A DNA stretch of 64,000 nt from Hippopus hippopus (GCA_946811185.2 OX328096.1:37150011-37214010); one strand, 5' to 3'. Shown: positions 11,069 to 21,194, counted from the first letter of the stretch. Notes: generated from the sequence alone by a model not told the origin. A program made the numbers and translations.

Positions 11069-11297
11069 TTAACCCTTTCCCAAACGACAAAATTTTAGAC
11101 TGGTCCAAACTGAAAGCACTTGCAGACGACAAAATAAACGTAACTCAAAAATTGAAATTTGTCTCAAGCAGGGTAAAAAACATTGTGGGAAAAGGAGAAA
11201 ATGCTGGTTACCAGCATTTACAGCTTTTCCCACAATGTTTTCAAAAGGCTTCTATCTCAGGGTCGTAAAAACCAGGGATTGTTTGGTAAAGGATTAA
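11069..11297 (+). mobile_element. MITE-A copy (+), 229 bp
   Basis: TTAACCCTTTCCCAAACGAC to TTGTTTGGTAAAGGATTAA. The core at about 11174-11240 is close to perfect apart from ACAGC in the right arm. Another A begins 260 bp downstream. Confidence 0.92.
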
Positions 11298-11371
11298 AAT
11301 GTCATAATAGTATGATTTACCTGTGCTAGCTATTTCTTGACAGATCTATATCAAAAGACTAGTACGGATTT

Positions 11372-11524
11372 CTAGCTGGTTACCAGCACTTTTTTCCTTT
11401 TTCCACAATGTTTTTTAACCTTTCATAGAAAAAAGTAAAGTCATTTGAGCCATATTTATTTGTCGTCTGCAAACGCTTTGAATTTGGACAGGTTTAAGAT
11501 TTAGTCGTTTGGTGAAGAATTAAA
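11372..11524 (-). mobile_element. MITE-A right half (-)
   Basis: Begins inside the core (CTGGTTACCAGC) and continues through TTGTCGTCTGCAAACGC to TTGGTGAAGAATTAA. The left half is absent. Confidence 0.8.
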
Positions 11525-11560
11525 ACGGATGTATAGACAAAGATGGAGAGATGTTTACCC

Positions 11561-11786
11561 CTAACTCTTTACCAAACGACAAAAATTTAGACATGTCCAA
11601 ACTGAAAGCATTTGCAGACGACAAAATAAATGTGACTCAAAAATTGAGATTTAATTATTGAAGGTTATAAAATATTGGTAAAAAAGGAGTAAATGCTGTT
11701 TACCAGCATTTTCTCCTTTTCCCAAAAAGTTTCGAAAGGCCTCCTACCTCAGGGTAGTTTAAAGCGGGATCGTGTGGTAAAACATC
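11561..11786 (+). mobile_element. MITE-A copy (+)
   Basis: CTAACTCTTTACCAAACGAC to CGTGTGGTAAAACATCAA. Left arm worn, right arm good. Confidence 0.88.
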
Positions 11787-11800
11787 AAACTGCTATATAA

Positions 11801-11994
11801 TTAACTCACTCAGCGTCAGATATATAAACTCGACCACTATCGACGGCTAGTACAATCCAATGAAACTGAGAAAGATTACTTATATGCTTGACTAAACAAG
11901 CGGACGGTATAAATCTAAGATTAAACTGCACATTCTGTGCCGTCTGATCTTGATCTGACCACACGCAATAGTCCCTGTTTTGGCCCAGGGTTAA
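11801..11994 (-). mobile_element. MITE-B2 copy (-)
   Basis: TTAACTCACTCAGCG on the left, CTTATATGCTTGACTAAACA before the hairpin (11902-11966) and CCCTGTTTTGGCCCAGGGTTAA on the right. These match the reverse complement of the B2 copy at 16895-17104. Confidence 0.82.
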
Positions 11995-12084
11995 GTAAGA
12001 TTTCAAGATTAAAGTAAGATTTCAAGTCAGTTGTAAAAAAATCCAAATAGATCTATTTCTATTTCAAAATTTCCGTCCCTGTGA

Positions 12085-12424
12085 AAAAAAAAATCGGATA
12101 GCGTTGATTCACTATCAGTGTGCACATTCTGTGCAGTCTGGTCTTAATCTACATTATCCGCAAAAACGAATAAACTCTTTACCAAACGACAAAATATTAG
12201 ACTTGTCCAAATTGAAAGCATTTGCAGACGACAAAATAAACATGACTAAAAAATTGAAACTTGACTATGGAAGAGTAGAAAACATTGTGGGAAAAGGAGA
12301 AAATGCTGGTTATCAGCATTTTCTCCTTTTCCCACAATGTTTTCAAAAGCTTTCTCTCAGGGTTGTTAAAACTCGGGATTGTGTGGTAAAGGGTTTAACC
12401 ACGCTTAGCAGCCTAGGGGTTGAA
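12085..12424 (-). mobile_element. MITE-B copy (-) split by an A insertion
   Basis: The hairpin part TGCACATTCTGTGCAGTCTG and CTACATTATCCGCAAAAACG ends near 12168. The B terminus CACGCTTAGCAGCCTAGG resumes at about 12401. The 229-bp A element between them was inserted later. Confidence 0.75.
12170..12398 (+). mobile_element. MITE-A copy (+), nested in a MITE-B
   Basis: TAAACTCTTTACCAAACGAC to GTGTGGTAAAGGGTTTA. The core at 12278-12344 is a near-perfect 67-bp palindrome (centre GGTTATC). The open frame crossing the whole element matches similar frames in other A copies and is a repeat product. Confidence 0.92.
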
Positions 12425-12425
12425 T

Positions 12426-12803
12426 ATAGTCTATTTCAATGATCAATGATCGGGAGTCGCGGATTTCATTTGAGTTAGATCAGTGGTTGAGTACGGTCGT
12501 GTTTATTTGTTCTACAACTTAAACGCTATCATTCCAATTATTTAACAAACACCGCAAGACATTGGATTTAAGAGCAAATAATACTGTCAACGAATTTTAG
12601 CAATTTTAAGTTTTTGTGTTTTATGTCCCTTTTAAAAATGAATTAAATCATTCTACATGGATTTACCATTTATATTTACAAACAAAGGAATAAGTTCTTG
12701 AAACACTGTGAGTTTAGTGAGTGTATTTATTATTATTTCTCTCTCTCCCGATATCGGAATAAATTCGTTCATTTTATTACCAAGGTATTTGAACTATACA
12801 TTT
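12426..12803. other. Spacer, nothing recognised
   Basis: AT-rich sequence with no repeat or coding signal identified. Confidence 0.4.
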
Positions 12804-13056
12804 GAGTCATGCTCTGTGAAAAAAGGGGTTTATGTATCTGCAAAAACTATCGACAACGGTCATTCTACGCAGTCCGCGCAGGCTGATCTGAATCGAAACT
12901 TTTCATGCTATTGGTCAATTTTCTGCATGTCAGTGGTAAAAGGCCAGTAGATTATTAGATAAAATGGATTTTATGGAACCATAATTACGATGACTTGCGT
13001 ATTGTAATGCATCATTGAGATGTATTAGATCCCCTATTGCTAGAGCAACGCTCATT
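12804..13056 (+). mobile_element. MITE-C copy (+)
   Basis: GAGTCATGCTCTGTGAAAAA to CTAGAGCAACGCTCAT. The hairpin is half decayed (GCAGTCCGCGCAGGCTGATC is kept). TGGATTTTATGGAACCATAA is the internal family block. Confidence 0.85.
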
Positions 13057-13234
13057 TTTGTATGAACGATAAGACTGAAAATATAAAAGTGTCTGATTTA
13101 TATTTTCATACTTTCGAAAGAAATCCGAGATTTGCTAGATTTATCAATGATATACGACGAGTATATCTGATATACCAAAGTTAGAGCGAGAAATAACCGT
13201 AATCTACTGTACGGATTTCAACGCATTTTCTTCA

Positions 13235-13443
13235 ACATTTGGGCTGCAATGCACAGCTAAGTGCGTTTTTACGTACAGTGTAGATCAAGACCAGACTGCA
13301 CAGAATGTGTAGTCTTATCTTAGATCTGCACCGTCCGAAACGATGAGATTTTTCCAAAGACAAATATTTGGAATCGCAACATTTTGAGATTTTATCGTTG
13401 ACTAGAAATTTTCATTGAAATTATTTCGCAGTTTAGGGATTAG
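13235..13443 (+). mobile_element. MITE-B copy (+), worn
   Basis: CAGTGTAGATCAAGACCAG and GTAGTCTTATCTTAGATCTG form the hairpin. AAATATTTGGAATCGCAAC and GCAGTTTAGGGATTA are the right part. Confidence 0.75.
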
Positions 13444-13524
13444 CTTAGAGCGCCAATCACAACAGATCTACGTCGTTGGATGTTTTTACGTGTCTGGATA
13501 ATATTGATAAATTAGCTGAGGCGA

Positions 13525-13672
13525 TTTAATTAGCTTCCGCGGACAACGTAGATCAAGATTAGACTGACAGAGCGTGCAAGTGTGATCTTGTGTCTACAAT
13601 GACTGATGACTTGTCCTTGGAAAAATTGCTGTATTCACGAGATTGTTTAGTTAAGGCTTAACTTACTGAAAT
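13525..13672 (+). mobile_element. MITE-B copy (+), degraded
   Basis: GCGGACAACGTAGATCAAG and GTGTGATCTTGTGTCTACAA are the arms. The right side is shortened. Confidence 0.6.
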
Positions 13673-13673
13673 T

Positions 13674-13927
13674 GAGCTATGCTCTGTGAAAAGGGGAATA
13701 AATGCATCTGCGAAAAGTATCGGCCCAGGTCAGCCTGCGCAGTCCGCGCAGGCTGACCTGGGCCGAAACTTTTCGCTATCGGTCAACTTTCTGTATGTTC
13801 AAGGACCAGTCTACCTCATGATTAAGTCGGTTGTCAAAAGAAGTGGCTCTTATGGATCCATAAGTATTTGATGGCTTGGATACCATGGATCACGGAGATG
13901 TATTAAGCCCCCTTTTGCCGGAGCTGA
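13674..13927 (+). mobile_element. MITE-C copy (+)
   Basis: GAGCTATGCTCTGTGAAAAG to CTTTTGCCGGAGCT. The hairpin at 13711-13775 is near perfect: CGAAAAGTATCGGCCCAGG pairs with CCTGGGCCGAAACTTTTCG around CAGCCTGCGCAGTCCGCGC. The open frame at 13686-13871 is a repeat product. Confidence 0.92.
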
Positions 13928-14239
13928 CCCCCCCTTTTTTTTTTTTAAAAAAACCGATTCTTTTTTTTTTTCATTGAATGAATAGAAGGAACAAACATGA
14001 CTTTTAGAAAACAAGAAAGGAATATTATTGTATAAAAATGGTAGACTTATTTCATTATTTTTTCTTCCATTTGAAAGCCCCATACTCTCTTTGATGAAAA
14101 AAATGGGCAAAGAAACGTCAATGTGACCAAATTTGCTCGTTTTGGTCACATTCTCGTAAAAACCGTTATAAATGGAGTTATAGAAGTTTCAGTTCTTGTT
14201 AGCGATATGCGAAGATTTGGTATCTTGGTAAACCAGTAG

Positions 14240-14312
14240 ACAGCGTATCTCAAGATCAGATAGAATAAAAGGCTTCGTCTGATCTTGAATCTGCAGTCTC
14301 TGATCTTATTGG
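14240..14312. mobile_element. MITE-B/B2 hairpin, degraded
   Basis: GACAGCGTATCTCAAGATC and GTCTGATCTTGAATCTGC are the arms. The loop is changed. Confidence 0.5.
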
Positions 14313-14375
14313 ATATATTCCGACCAGACATTTTTTTTTTCAAAATATGATGTATATACATACTCATTTAGCATT

Positions 14376-14600
14376 TCAACCCTTCACAAAATAATCCCGT
14401 GTTTTAACAACCCTGAGGAAGAGGGCTTTTATTAACATTGTGGAAAAAAGATAAACTGCTAGTGACCAGCAGTTTCTTTTTTTTTCCCACAACGTTTACT
14501 TCTCATCACTTAGGCCACTTTCATTACATCGTCATCAAATATTTTCAATGATGCCAATCAGTCTAAAGTTTTGTTGTCTTATACAAAGTAAAGGGTTTAA
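14376..14600 (-). mobile_element. MITE-A copy (-)
   Basis: TCAACCCTTCACAAAATAAT to GTAAAGGGTTTAA. The core arms are worn, with a T-rich right arm. It lies about 490 bp upstream of the BMP-like start codon. Confidence 0.85.
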
Positions 14601-15092
14601 CCAATAAAACTTACCCAGACAGGTCTTATTCTGTAGACGAAACGATCATTGGAAGCAACAATAACAAAGATTAAGCAAAGATAAACATACAATGAATCGC
14701 GAGTGGAGAAGGAACATCTGACGAGTTGGAAAGAGTCGATGATGTAACTCAGTGCATAACTACTAGATTCATTGGGTTAGTAAAACCTTGTATCGAAGAC
14801 AGTAATGTGAAACTTTTGTTGATCGTGAACATACAACTTACGTGTCAGAAACTGACAATGCAGCATGGCTAAGAGGCCATGTTCCTCTCCAGGTCAGTTA
14901 GTTTTAAAACTTGACAATTCCTTTGACTGGCATCCACTACCCGGTTAAACATAGTGAATCAGAACTTTGCAACGGCAAAAGATTGTTTGTTTTTTTTTCT
15001 TGTCTTTTAAATCTTTTGCCACTGTTACAAAGGTTTAAGCGATATCGAGATGCAGTTGAGTAGAACTTATTAAGACTAATAGTCACGACAAA
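14601..15092 (+). other. 5' flank of the BMP-like gene, putative promoter/UTR
   Basis: This is the only repeat-free stretch directly before exon 1, so it is the best candidate for promoter and 5' UTR. A CCAAT pentamer lies at its left edge, but no TATA box was found at a plausible place. TTCCTCTCCAGGTCAGT near 14893-14909 resembles both an acceptor and a donor. The transcription start cannot be placed from sequence. Confidence 0.35.
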
Positions 15093-15423
15093 ATGACGGC
15101 TTGTGTCTGCAAGATCATGACAGCCTTTGAACACCCTTTTAACGTTTCCAAGTTGAGTGTGTATTATTTAATATTGATATTGAGCTTTCCCCTGCATTCT
15201 TATGGAGCTCCAAATGTCAAGGACAAACCTGCACCTGGAGAAACGGACGCCATTCAGAGGTTGTCCAAAGTCTTCGGTATTGACAACGTACCACGACACA
15301 GTGTGAAAGCAACTCCGCCCCAGTTCATGTTAGAATTGTTTAATGACATTACCGATTATGGAGGACTTATACGAAAGGACGGCCCCTACAATGCGTCGAC
15401 GATTATTAGCTTTCCAGACAAAG
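15093..15423 (+). CDS. BMP-type TGF-beta ligand precursor, exon 1 (signal peptide, propeptide start)
   Basis: Codes for residues 1-110 plus one base. Residues 21-34 form a hydrophobic core after K20, a typical secretory signal, with likely cleavage after G38 (HSYG then APN). An alternative start is M9; both ATGs have A at -3. Residues 75-83, PPQFMLELF, match the first propeptide helix of BMP-family ligands. NAS at 100-102 is an N-glycosylation site, and STIISFPDK resembles the NxVRSF block of the family. The exon ends AAAG before GTAGGT (phase 1). Family knowledge: such precursors are secreted dimers cleaved by furin to release a ligand for serine/threonine kinase receptors. The PPQFM and SFPDK features suggest an ADMP-like or BMP2/4-like member; the subtype is an inference because the mature domain is not in the window. 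Confidence 0.85.
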
Positions 15424-15615
15424 GTAGGTCTCCTCTGTGCGTCTTGCACTGTCATAGTTTGAGCTTGATGTTTTTATTTATATTCAAGGCTCACATTATA
15501 CCATCTATAAATAACGGGGTTATTATTCGCAATTTCAAGACTTGAATTTGTGTTCTCCATGAAACAGTAGCTGTGATCAAGAAAGACCTTTGGCTATATT
15601 CTCCACATATTCTAT

Positions 15616-15774
15616 ACTGCAGTCCTAGTCTAAATCTATATTTAGCTAGGAAAGCAATTTCTAATTGGTTAAACCGCTTGGATTAGCTAATAAGAAATTG
15701 CATTACTTTCAAACTTAGAAAATTCCTGAGAATAAGACAAAGGATGTAACAAGAATGGTTGGTGAATACGGGCC
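15616..15774 (+). repeat. Dispersed repeat H, copy 2
   Basis: Contains TTAGCTAATAAGAAATTGCA and TTACTTTCAAACTTAGA and ends GAATGGTTGGTGAATACGGG then CC. The right end mirrors the left end of copy 3, suggesting terminal inverted repeats. Confidence 0.65.
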
Positions 15775-16435
15775 TTGTTTCTATTCTCACCTGTTCCATG
15801 AGTCGCAAATGGAATATCTTTGGGAAGAGCACCGTTGGTCTAGTACTGGTTAAACAAAAGAAACTCATGAGTACATGTGGTCCTGTATTTTGACTGATTA
15901 AGTCCATGTAGTTATCGTCCAAGCTGAAGGTTGATTGCCCAACTTACTGCCGAATTCAAATAAACCGTCTTCCATTCTTTTTTATACATTACTTCCTGCC
16001 GACGATTCTTCGTTATAACAGCCGACTATGTTTAAAATTATTTTTGCACTTGGAGAAATTGCTAGTGGCGATTCTCCTTAGACAATAATGTTTTTACCTG
16101 TATTCAATACAATTCGCTTTTTCCAATCCTATGCTGTAGGTATGGTTTCATAGCCGTCTGTGGTAAATTGCCTCTGCAAGTACTGTGTTTATCAAGTACT
16201 TTGGCATTGTGTATGAACCTACGCCGTGAACTTTTCCCACATGTGCGGGTATTTTCGTGCGACTTGCCTTGTATAAGATACATGTACTTAAGAGTGTGCC
16301 CCCGACAAACCGCCCCCCCCCTCCCCCGACCGCAAAAAAAAAAACTACACAACTACGTCCGTTTTGAATGAAAGTTCAAACAAAACAAAACCCCGAACCG
16401 TCAAACCCATTGCGGGAGAGATATTATCTAGCCTT

Positions 16436-16676
16436 TTAACCCTTTACCACACAGTCCCTTGTTTTTAACCTCCTTGATGGAGAAAGATTAAAGAAAAAAA
16501 ACATTGTGGGAAAAGGAAAAAACAGCTGATAACCAGCATTTCTCCTTTTCCCACAGTATTTTCTCTCTCTTTTTATCGACGACGATTTCTATTATTTCAG
16601 CCTCGTTGGATTTGTCGTTTACAAAATGCTTTCAATAGAGGCAGGTCTTAAAATGATGTCGTCTAGTATTGGGTTA
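16436..16676 (-). mobile_element. MITE-A copy (-)
   Basis: TTAACCCTTTACCACACAG to GTCTAGTATTGGGTTA. The core is ACATTGTGGGAAAAGGAAAA with CTCCTTTTCCCACAGTATTT. Confidence 0.9.
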
Positions 16677-16779
16677 CGTGCTTGAAAAATGATTAAACAT
16701 CCCATATCAAACAGCACAACGGACCAAATTGTTCTTTTTGCCAGAATGTGTCACAAAGTGGCAGCCAAATGATTCTTCA

Positions 16780-16852
16780 CTACCGTCGAGTAAGTTCCTT
16801 ACAGTCTGATCTTGATCAACAATGTTCAAAGAGTAGCGAAAGCGCTGAGCAT
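16780..16852. mobile_element. MITE-B arm fragment
   Basis: TTACAGTCTGATCTTGATCA and GAGTAGCGAAAGCGCTGAGC are right-side B parts. Confidence 0.5.
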
Positions 16853-16894
16853 TTTATGGGCAAAGACATCGAACTTGTAAAGCGTTTTTGGTGT

Positions 16895-17104
16895 TTAACC
16901 CTTTCAGCGGTATAGGCTCAAACAGGGGCGTTTACGGTCGGCATAAATCAAGATCAGACTGCTCTTAACGTGGAGTCTGATCTTGGATCTATACCGCTCG
17001 TTTGTTTAGTCAAGCATATAAGATAAAATCTTTTTTGAGTTGCAGTCGATCGTAGTTTCAGCCGTCACAAGAGGTCGATTTTAAATCTCACGCTGAAAGA
17101 GTTA
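16895..17104 (+). mobile_element. MITE-B2 copy (+), reference copy
   Basis: TTAACCCTTTCAGCGG to CGCTGAAAGAGTTA gives clear terminal inverted repeats with TTAA outermost on the left. The hairpin has GGCATAAATCAAGATCAGAC with GTCTGATCTTGGATCTATAC. B2 differs from B in its terminal sequence and flanks but shares the hairpin. Confidence 0.9.
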
Positions 17105-17350
17105 CAGCTAGGGTCGTAAAACAATTGATTGGGTGATTTTGAAAAGATTATCTGCTGCAATAGACGGCTTGTTTTTTTTTTCTTTGCTAATGTTTTTTCT
17201 GTGTTTGATTCGCTTATTAACTTTCTGTCTCGTCGACCTTTTTAGTCTTTTTTTTTAAATCCACAATTGCTCACCGTCGCACCCTCATAGATTACTTTGT
17301 TGAAATTAAATTATGCGTTAAGATGCATCATGAAAGCATCTATTATCTTT

Positions 17351-17500
17351 ACTCTTTACTAAACAAATCGAAAAAAAAGTAGATTGGACAAATTAGGAAG
17401 CATCTGCAAACAAGAGTTAAAATGTACTTTAAAAGATTAGTTCTTGCTTTGAAATGGCCTAAAAAAATGTGGGAAAGATGAAAATGCTGTTTACTAGGAT
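17351..17500 (+). mobile_element. MITE-A left half (+), degraded
   Basis: CTCTTTACTAAACAAATCG, GGAAGCATCTGCAAAC and AATGTGGGAAAGATGAAAAT are recognisable. It stops at the palindrome centre, where family G begins. Confidence 0.6.
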
Positions 17501-17504
17501 ATAT

Positions 17505-17830
17505 AGGAGCTGATTTGGGCTGGCATTTGAGATATAAAGAATCTGACATGAGTTGGCGTTTTAGGTAAAATTTTATTAAAAGAGACTGGTAAAAATGTTA
17601 TTAAACGAGCCTTTGGCGAGCTTAATAACATTTTTTTTTTCTTGACGAGTTTAATTGAATTTTATCTCAAAAGCCAATGAATGTCAAATTCTTTTTATCA
17701 CATAACGATATTTTACAAATTACAGATCGGAAGATGCAAAACCATCTATAGATGCATGTGCGGTGTTATCCATGAAAAAAAAAAAACATTCACTTCTTTG
17801 AAATACGGAAAAAATGGCCCTGTATTACAC
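17505..17830. mobile_element. Family G palindromic element, copy 1
   Basis: AAAAATGTTATTAAACGAGC and GAGCTTAATAACATTTTTTT form the central hairpin. GACATGAGTTGGCGTTTTAG and AAAAGCCAATGAATGTC are an outer inverted pair. The right flank (ACGATATTTTACAAATTACA) is shared with copy 3. Confidence 0.7.
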
Positions 17831-17854
17831 TGAAAACAAGAGGGCGGGTGCTGT

Positions 17855-17995
17855 TATGTGACAAAAATTTTATAAAACTAGTCTAGAAAATTACTATTAA
17901 GCGAGCCTCTGGCGCGCTTACTGAAATTTTGTGTACGAATTTGATAAAAAAAAATTATCACATAAATCCCCTTGTTTATAATGCAAGACAGCCAT
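17855..17995. mobile_element. Family G element, copy 2 (short)
   Basis: ATTACTATTAAGCGAGCCTC pairs with GGCGCGCTTACTGAAATTTT. TTATCACATAA ends it. The outer arms are shorter than in copies 1 and 3. Confidence 0.6.
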
Positions 17996-18317
17996 TACGA
18001 CTTTTCATGCCTTACACACGTGTGAGTTGAGAAAATAGTGCCGTATGTGGTCATCGCGTTGTAATTATACACCTCATTTCCAAAATATTGCTGACCAAGA
18101 TTCCTGTGTTAAATTGACTGTCAAAACTGGTGATCGTGACAAAGCTTCGAATTTTATTATCTTAAGATGTAAAACAAAACCGCTATATGCAAGTTTCTGC
18201 AAAACTATTTTTTGTCAGTGATGCACAAGCCTGTCGAAGACAAAAATAGGTTTTATGTAAATTTCAATACACATGTACATCTAGGCCTATGTTTTAGCAC
18301 GTCATGAACTATGATTG

Positions 18318-18600
18318 TATAACTATACAGTTATGTGATAAAAAGAATCTGACATTCGTTGGCTTTTGAGGTAAAATTTCATTAAACTCCTCTACATGAA
18401 AAATGTTATTAAGCTCGCCAGAGGCTCGCTTAATAACATTTTTTGAAGAAATTTTTATCTCAAACACCAACTCATGCCAGATCCTATATATCCGAAATGC
18501 CAACGAATGTCAGATAACGATATCTCACGAATTTTAGGTCCGAATATGCACAACCGTACACGCACACGTGGGAATCTTTATGAATAAAACTCAAATCAAC
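18318..18600. mobile_element. Family G element, copy 3
   Basis: The best-kept copy. AAATGTTATTAAGCTCGCCA pairs with GAGGCTCGCTTAATAACATT. Outer pairs are TCTGACATTCGTTGGC and GCCAACGAATGTCAGA. Confidence 0.75.
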
Positions 18601-18669
18601 TCTCTGACAATACTATCACATTACGTCACATATGACGTCACATGATGCTTATCTTAAACGTATGTAAGA

Positions 18670-18856
18670 TAAGAATTATTTGTAAACGACAAATTAGAAG
18701 AGGCTCAGTTGGTCGTTCATAATTTCGGAAAAGTAGAAAGCATTATGGGAAAAAGAGAAGATGCTGGTTCCCAACATTTTCCTTTTTTTCCCCACTATGT
18801 TTAAAAACGGCTTCTTTTTCAGGGTCTTGGGGACATTGGAATGTTTCAATTGGGTT
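18670..18856 (+). mobile_element. MITE-A copy (+), degraded
   Basis: AAAGCATTATGGGAAAAAGA and CCTTTTTTTCCCCACTATGT are the arms. The centre is GGTTCCCAACA. Confidence 0.65.
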
Positions 18857-18910
18857 CATGGAAAAATCTCTTGTCTATTAGTACCCGAGATTGCCTAACA
18901 GCGCTGGTCC

Positions 18911-18924
18911 GGGGGGGGGGGGGG
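18911..18924. repeat. Poly-G tract
   Basis: Fourteen G in a row. Confidence 0.9.
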
Positions 18925-19019
18925 TAGAAAGCTTACAAATACATGTAATACATACAATTCAATGGCCATGAATCTGTATTTTCAAGGATGTTTCGTGAAA
19001 TTGCGGACATTGTGTGTTC

Positions 19020-19178
19020 AGACCAATGAAATCTATTTGTCTACCAACAGCTGAATCATGAGGTAGAATGGTCCTTAGACAAACAATAGCCGGAAGTTTC
19101 TCCTCGGACTGCGCAGGTTGACATCGGTGTACTCTTTTTATCAGAGGCATGAATCCCCCTTTTCACAGAACACGGCTC
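19020..19178 (-). mobile_element. MITE-C right part (-)
   Basis: CTGAATCATGAGGTAGAATG, GGACTGCGCAGGTTGACATC and CTTTTCACAGAACACGGCTC match the hairpin-last end of C. The left end is worn. Confidence 0.75.
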
Positions 19179-19427
19179 GTGTATTTGTTCAATGGAAAAA
19201 CGTAATTTGAAGAAAAGGTTTTCGATTGTAAAACATTATGGAAGGTAGTCTGGTTAATGGTATAATTGCCAGTGAAAAGCAATTGCTTCTTTTCAAACGT
19301 TTAAGGTTTCAACTGCAGGGGCTTTACAGGTCGTAGTTTGTGGACTATGCTAATTCTAATTTCACCTGTGCTACGACTCGAACTTTCTTGAGGCGTTTTC
19401 GTTTTTTTCTTTTTCTGTAGTGTACCA

Positions 19428-19605
19428 TTTTACCTGTAAAGCTCAGTGGTTAAGTTGTAGGATTCGCAACAATGCTGACAGTTCTAGCAACATTGGGGTG
19501 ACATTGGGAAAGGTAACGCAGGACCCAAGCTTTGCTCTGATGACATCTTGGAAAGACATGAATATATGAGCTGTTGCCATGATCTGTCGAAAACTGATGA
19601 AAGCG
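19428..19605 (+). mobile_element. tRNA-derived SINE (+)
   Basis: TAAAGCTCAGTGGTTAAG is the A-box part. ATGAATATATGAGCTGTTGC is a body block shared with 40425-40650 and 57953-58070. An A element follows directly. Confidence 0.65.
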
Positions 19606-19607
19606 AC

Positions 19608-19835
19608 TTAACCCTTTACCACACAATGACGACTTTTAACATCCCTGATAGAGAAGGCTTTTGAAAAAATTGTGGGAAAAGGAGAAAATGCTGGTTACCA
19701 GCATTTTCTCCTTTTCCCACAATGTTTTCTACCCTATCAAAGAAAAATCATTTCATATGAGGCACATTGAAACTGTCATCTGCAAATGCTTTCAATTCGG
19801 ACAGGTCTAAAATTTGTCGTGTGTTAAAGGGTTAA
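19608..19835 (-). mobile_element. MITE-A copy (-), 228 bp, near consensus
   Basis: TTAACCCTTTACCACACAAT to GTTAAAGGGTTAA with TTAA at both ends. The 67-bp palindrome at 19663-19729 is almost perfect. A good reference copy for the family. Confidence 0.95.
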
Positions 19836-20060
19836 AACACCGAGTCGACAAAACCAAACAATTGATCACGAACTTAGTCTATCCTGAAAACAACCAACCG
19901 ACCCCTAGAAAACGAACCCAAAAAAGAAGGTCGATACGTGGATTGTATTTTATTGTATTTTTTCCTAATGATGACAGGTAGAGATAAATGCACTTTTAAC
20001 TGCATTACTGGCACCGATAGTCAGCGATTACAGTGTCAATCTTAACCCAGGAAGCGCCTG

Positions 20061-20269
20061 GTAACTCTCTACCAACAAAATTTTTGGCCTGGTCCAAAGT
20101 GAAAGCATTTGCAGACGACATATTAGATGTGTCAAAAAACATGGGGTTATATCAGATTGGGCAGAAAACATAGTGGGAAGAGGAGAAATTGCTGGTTACC
20201 AGCATTTTCTCCTTTCTCATTATGTTTCCATCAGCATCCTTCTTCAGACTTGTTTATTAAAGGGTTGAA
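20061..20269 (+). mobile_element. MITE-A copy (+)
   Basis: GTAACTCTCTACCAACAAAA to TTAAAGGGTTGAA. The core is good near the centre (GAAATTGCTGGTTACCAGCA) and worn outside. Confidence 0.85.
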
Positions 20270-20344
20270 CCAAACAGACCTGTTCAGTCTAGATATTAGA
20301 CCCGATTGATTACAATTTCAACGTTGCGTTTGTCCAGAATGAAA

Positions 20345-20432
20345 TAAATTATCTTAGCAGATAATTTGGATCAAAGCCATGATCGGACTGCGCGGTTTGT
20401 GCTGTCTGGTTTTGCTCTACATTGGCCGTAGA
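20345..20432. mobile_element. MITE-B hairpin, degraded
   Basis: ATGATCGGACTGCGCGG and GTGCTGTCTGGTTTTGCTCT are changed arms. Confidence 0.5.
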
Positions 20433-20559
20433 GGCAACTATAGCTGTAAAAGGCGCTTTAAGAGTAACTTAGGTGAAAAAAACTCACACCTTTTCCGTCA
20501 GTATAGATAAAATCCATTTGTGGCAAATTCAAGACAATTTTTACCAGAACATGTCTCAA

Positions 20560-20670
20560 GAAATCGGACACTGTAGTAGATCAATGATGAGACTGCACTG
20601 TCTGGACAGCCTGATCTCGATACTGTCTACAAAAACACATTACGTTGCTCGTAGCGTGTAGTGTTAAACA
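20560..20670. mobile_element. MITE-B copy (-), degraded
   Basis: GGACACTGTAGTAGATCAAT and CAGCCTGATCTCGATACTGT, followed by GCTCGTAGCGTGTAGTGTTA, the worn terminus. Confidence 0.5.
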
Positions 20671-20999
20671 TCTAAACCCATTCAGTCCCCATGCCGTGTG
20701 ACGCCAAATGCATTAACGGTATGCCCCATTTGAAACACCTTTCTTTTTATCAGTACAGATTACTATCGACTATTTCTAAAACAATCCGGGGTTAATGAAA
20801 CACGTTTTTTATGCGAAAATGAAAGTGAAAAAAAAAACCGTAATGTTTACCCTGTACCGATCGGGTGTTTTGTCATTTTTCTTTCGTTTCCAGGGTCGTC
20901 ATCAAAAAACTGAAGGAAGTTTTACGTAGATATTGCACATACAGTTATGGTGATATTGAATGTGAATTTTATTTTCTTTGTATATGTCCTTAATATGAA

Positions 21000-21183
21000 G
21001 AGGTCTTTACCAAACGAGACAAATTTGGTTTTGTCAAAAAAAAAACTATATCACATTGTCGCCTTCTCTTACAGTAGGAAAAGAGAAAATAGTGGTTACC
21101 AGCATTTTCGCCTTTTCCTACAATGTTTTCAAAAGCCTTCTCTTTCGGGTCGTTAAAAGTCGGATTGTTGTTGTAAAGGATTA
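21000..21183 (+). mobile_element. MITE-A copy (+)
   Basis: GTCTTTACCAAACGAGACAA to TTGTAAAGGATTAA, with an internal deletion left of the core. The centre AGTGGTTACCAGC is kept. Confidence 0.8.
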
Positions 21184-21194
21184 AGACAAATCAA

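Noticed and set aside
15424..15545. Extension of the exon 1 open frame past the splice site
   Set aside because: GTAGGT follows AAAG at the expected phase, and the residues after it lose the BMP propeptide pattern.
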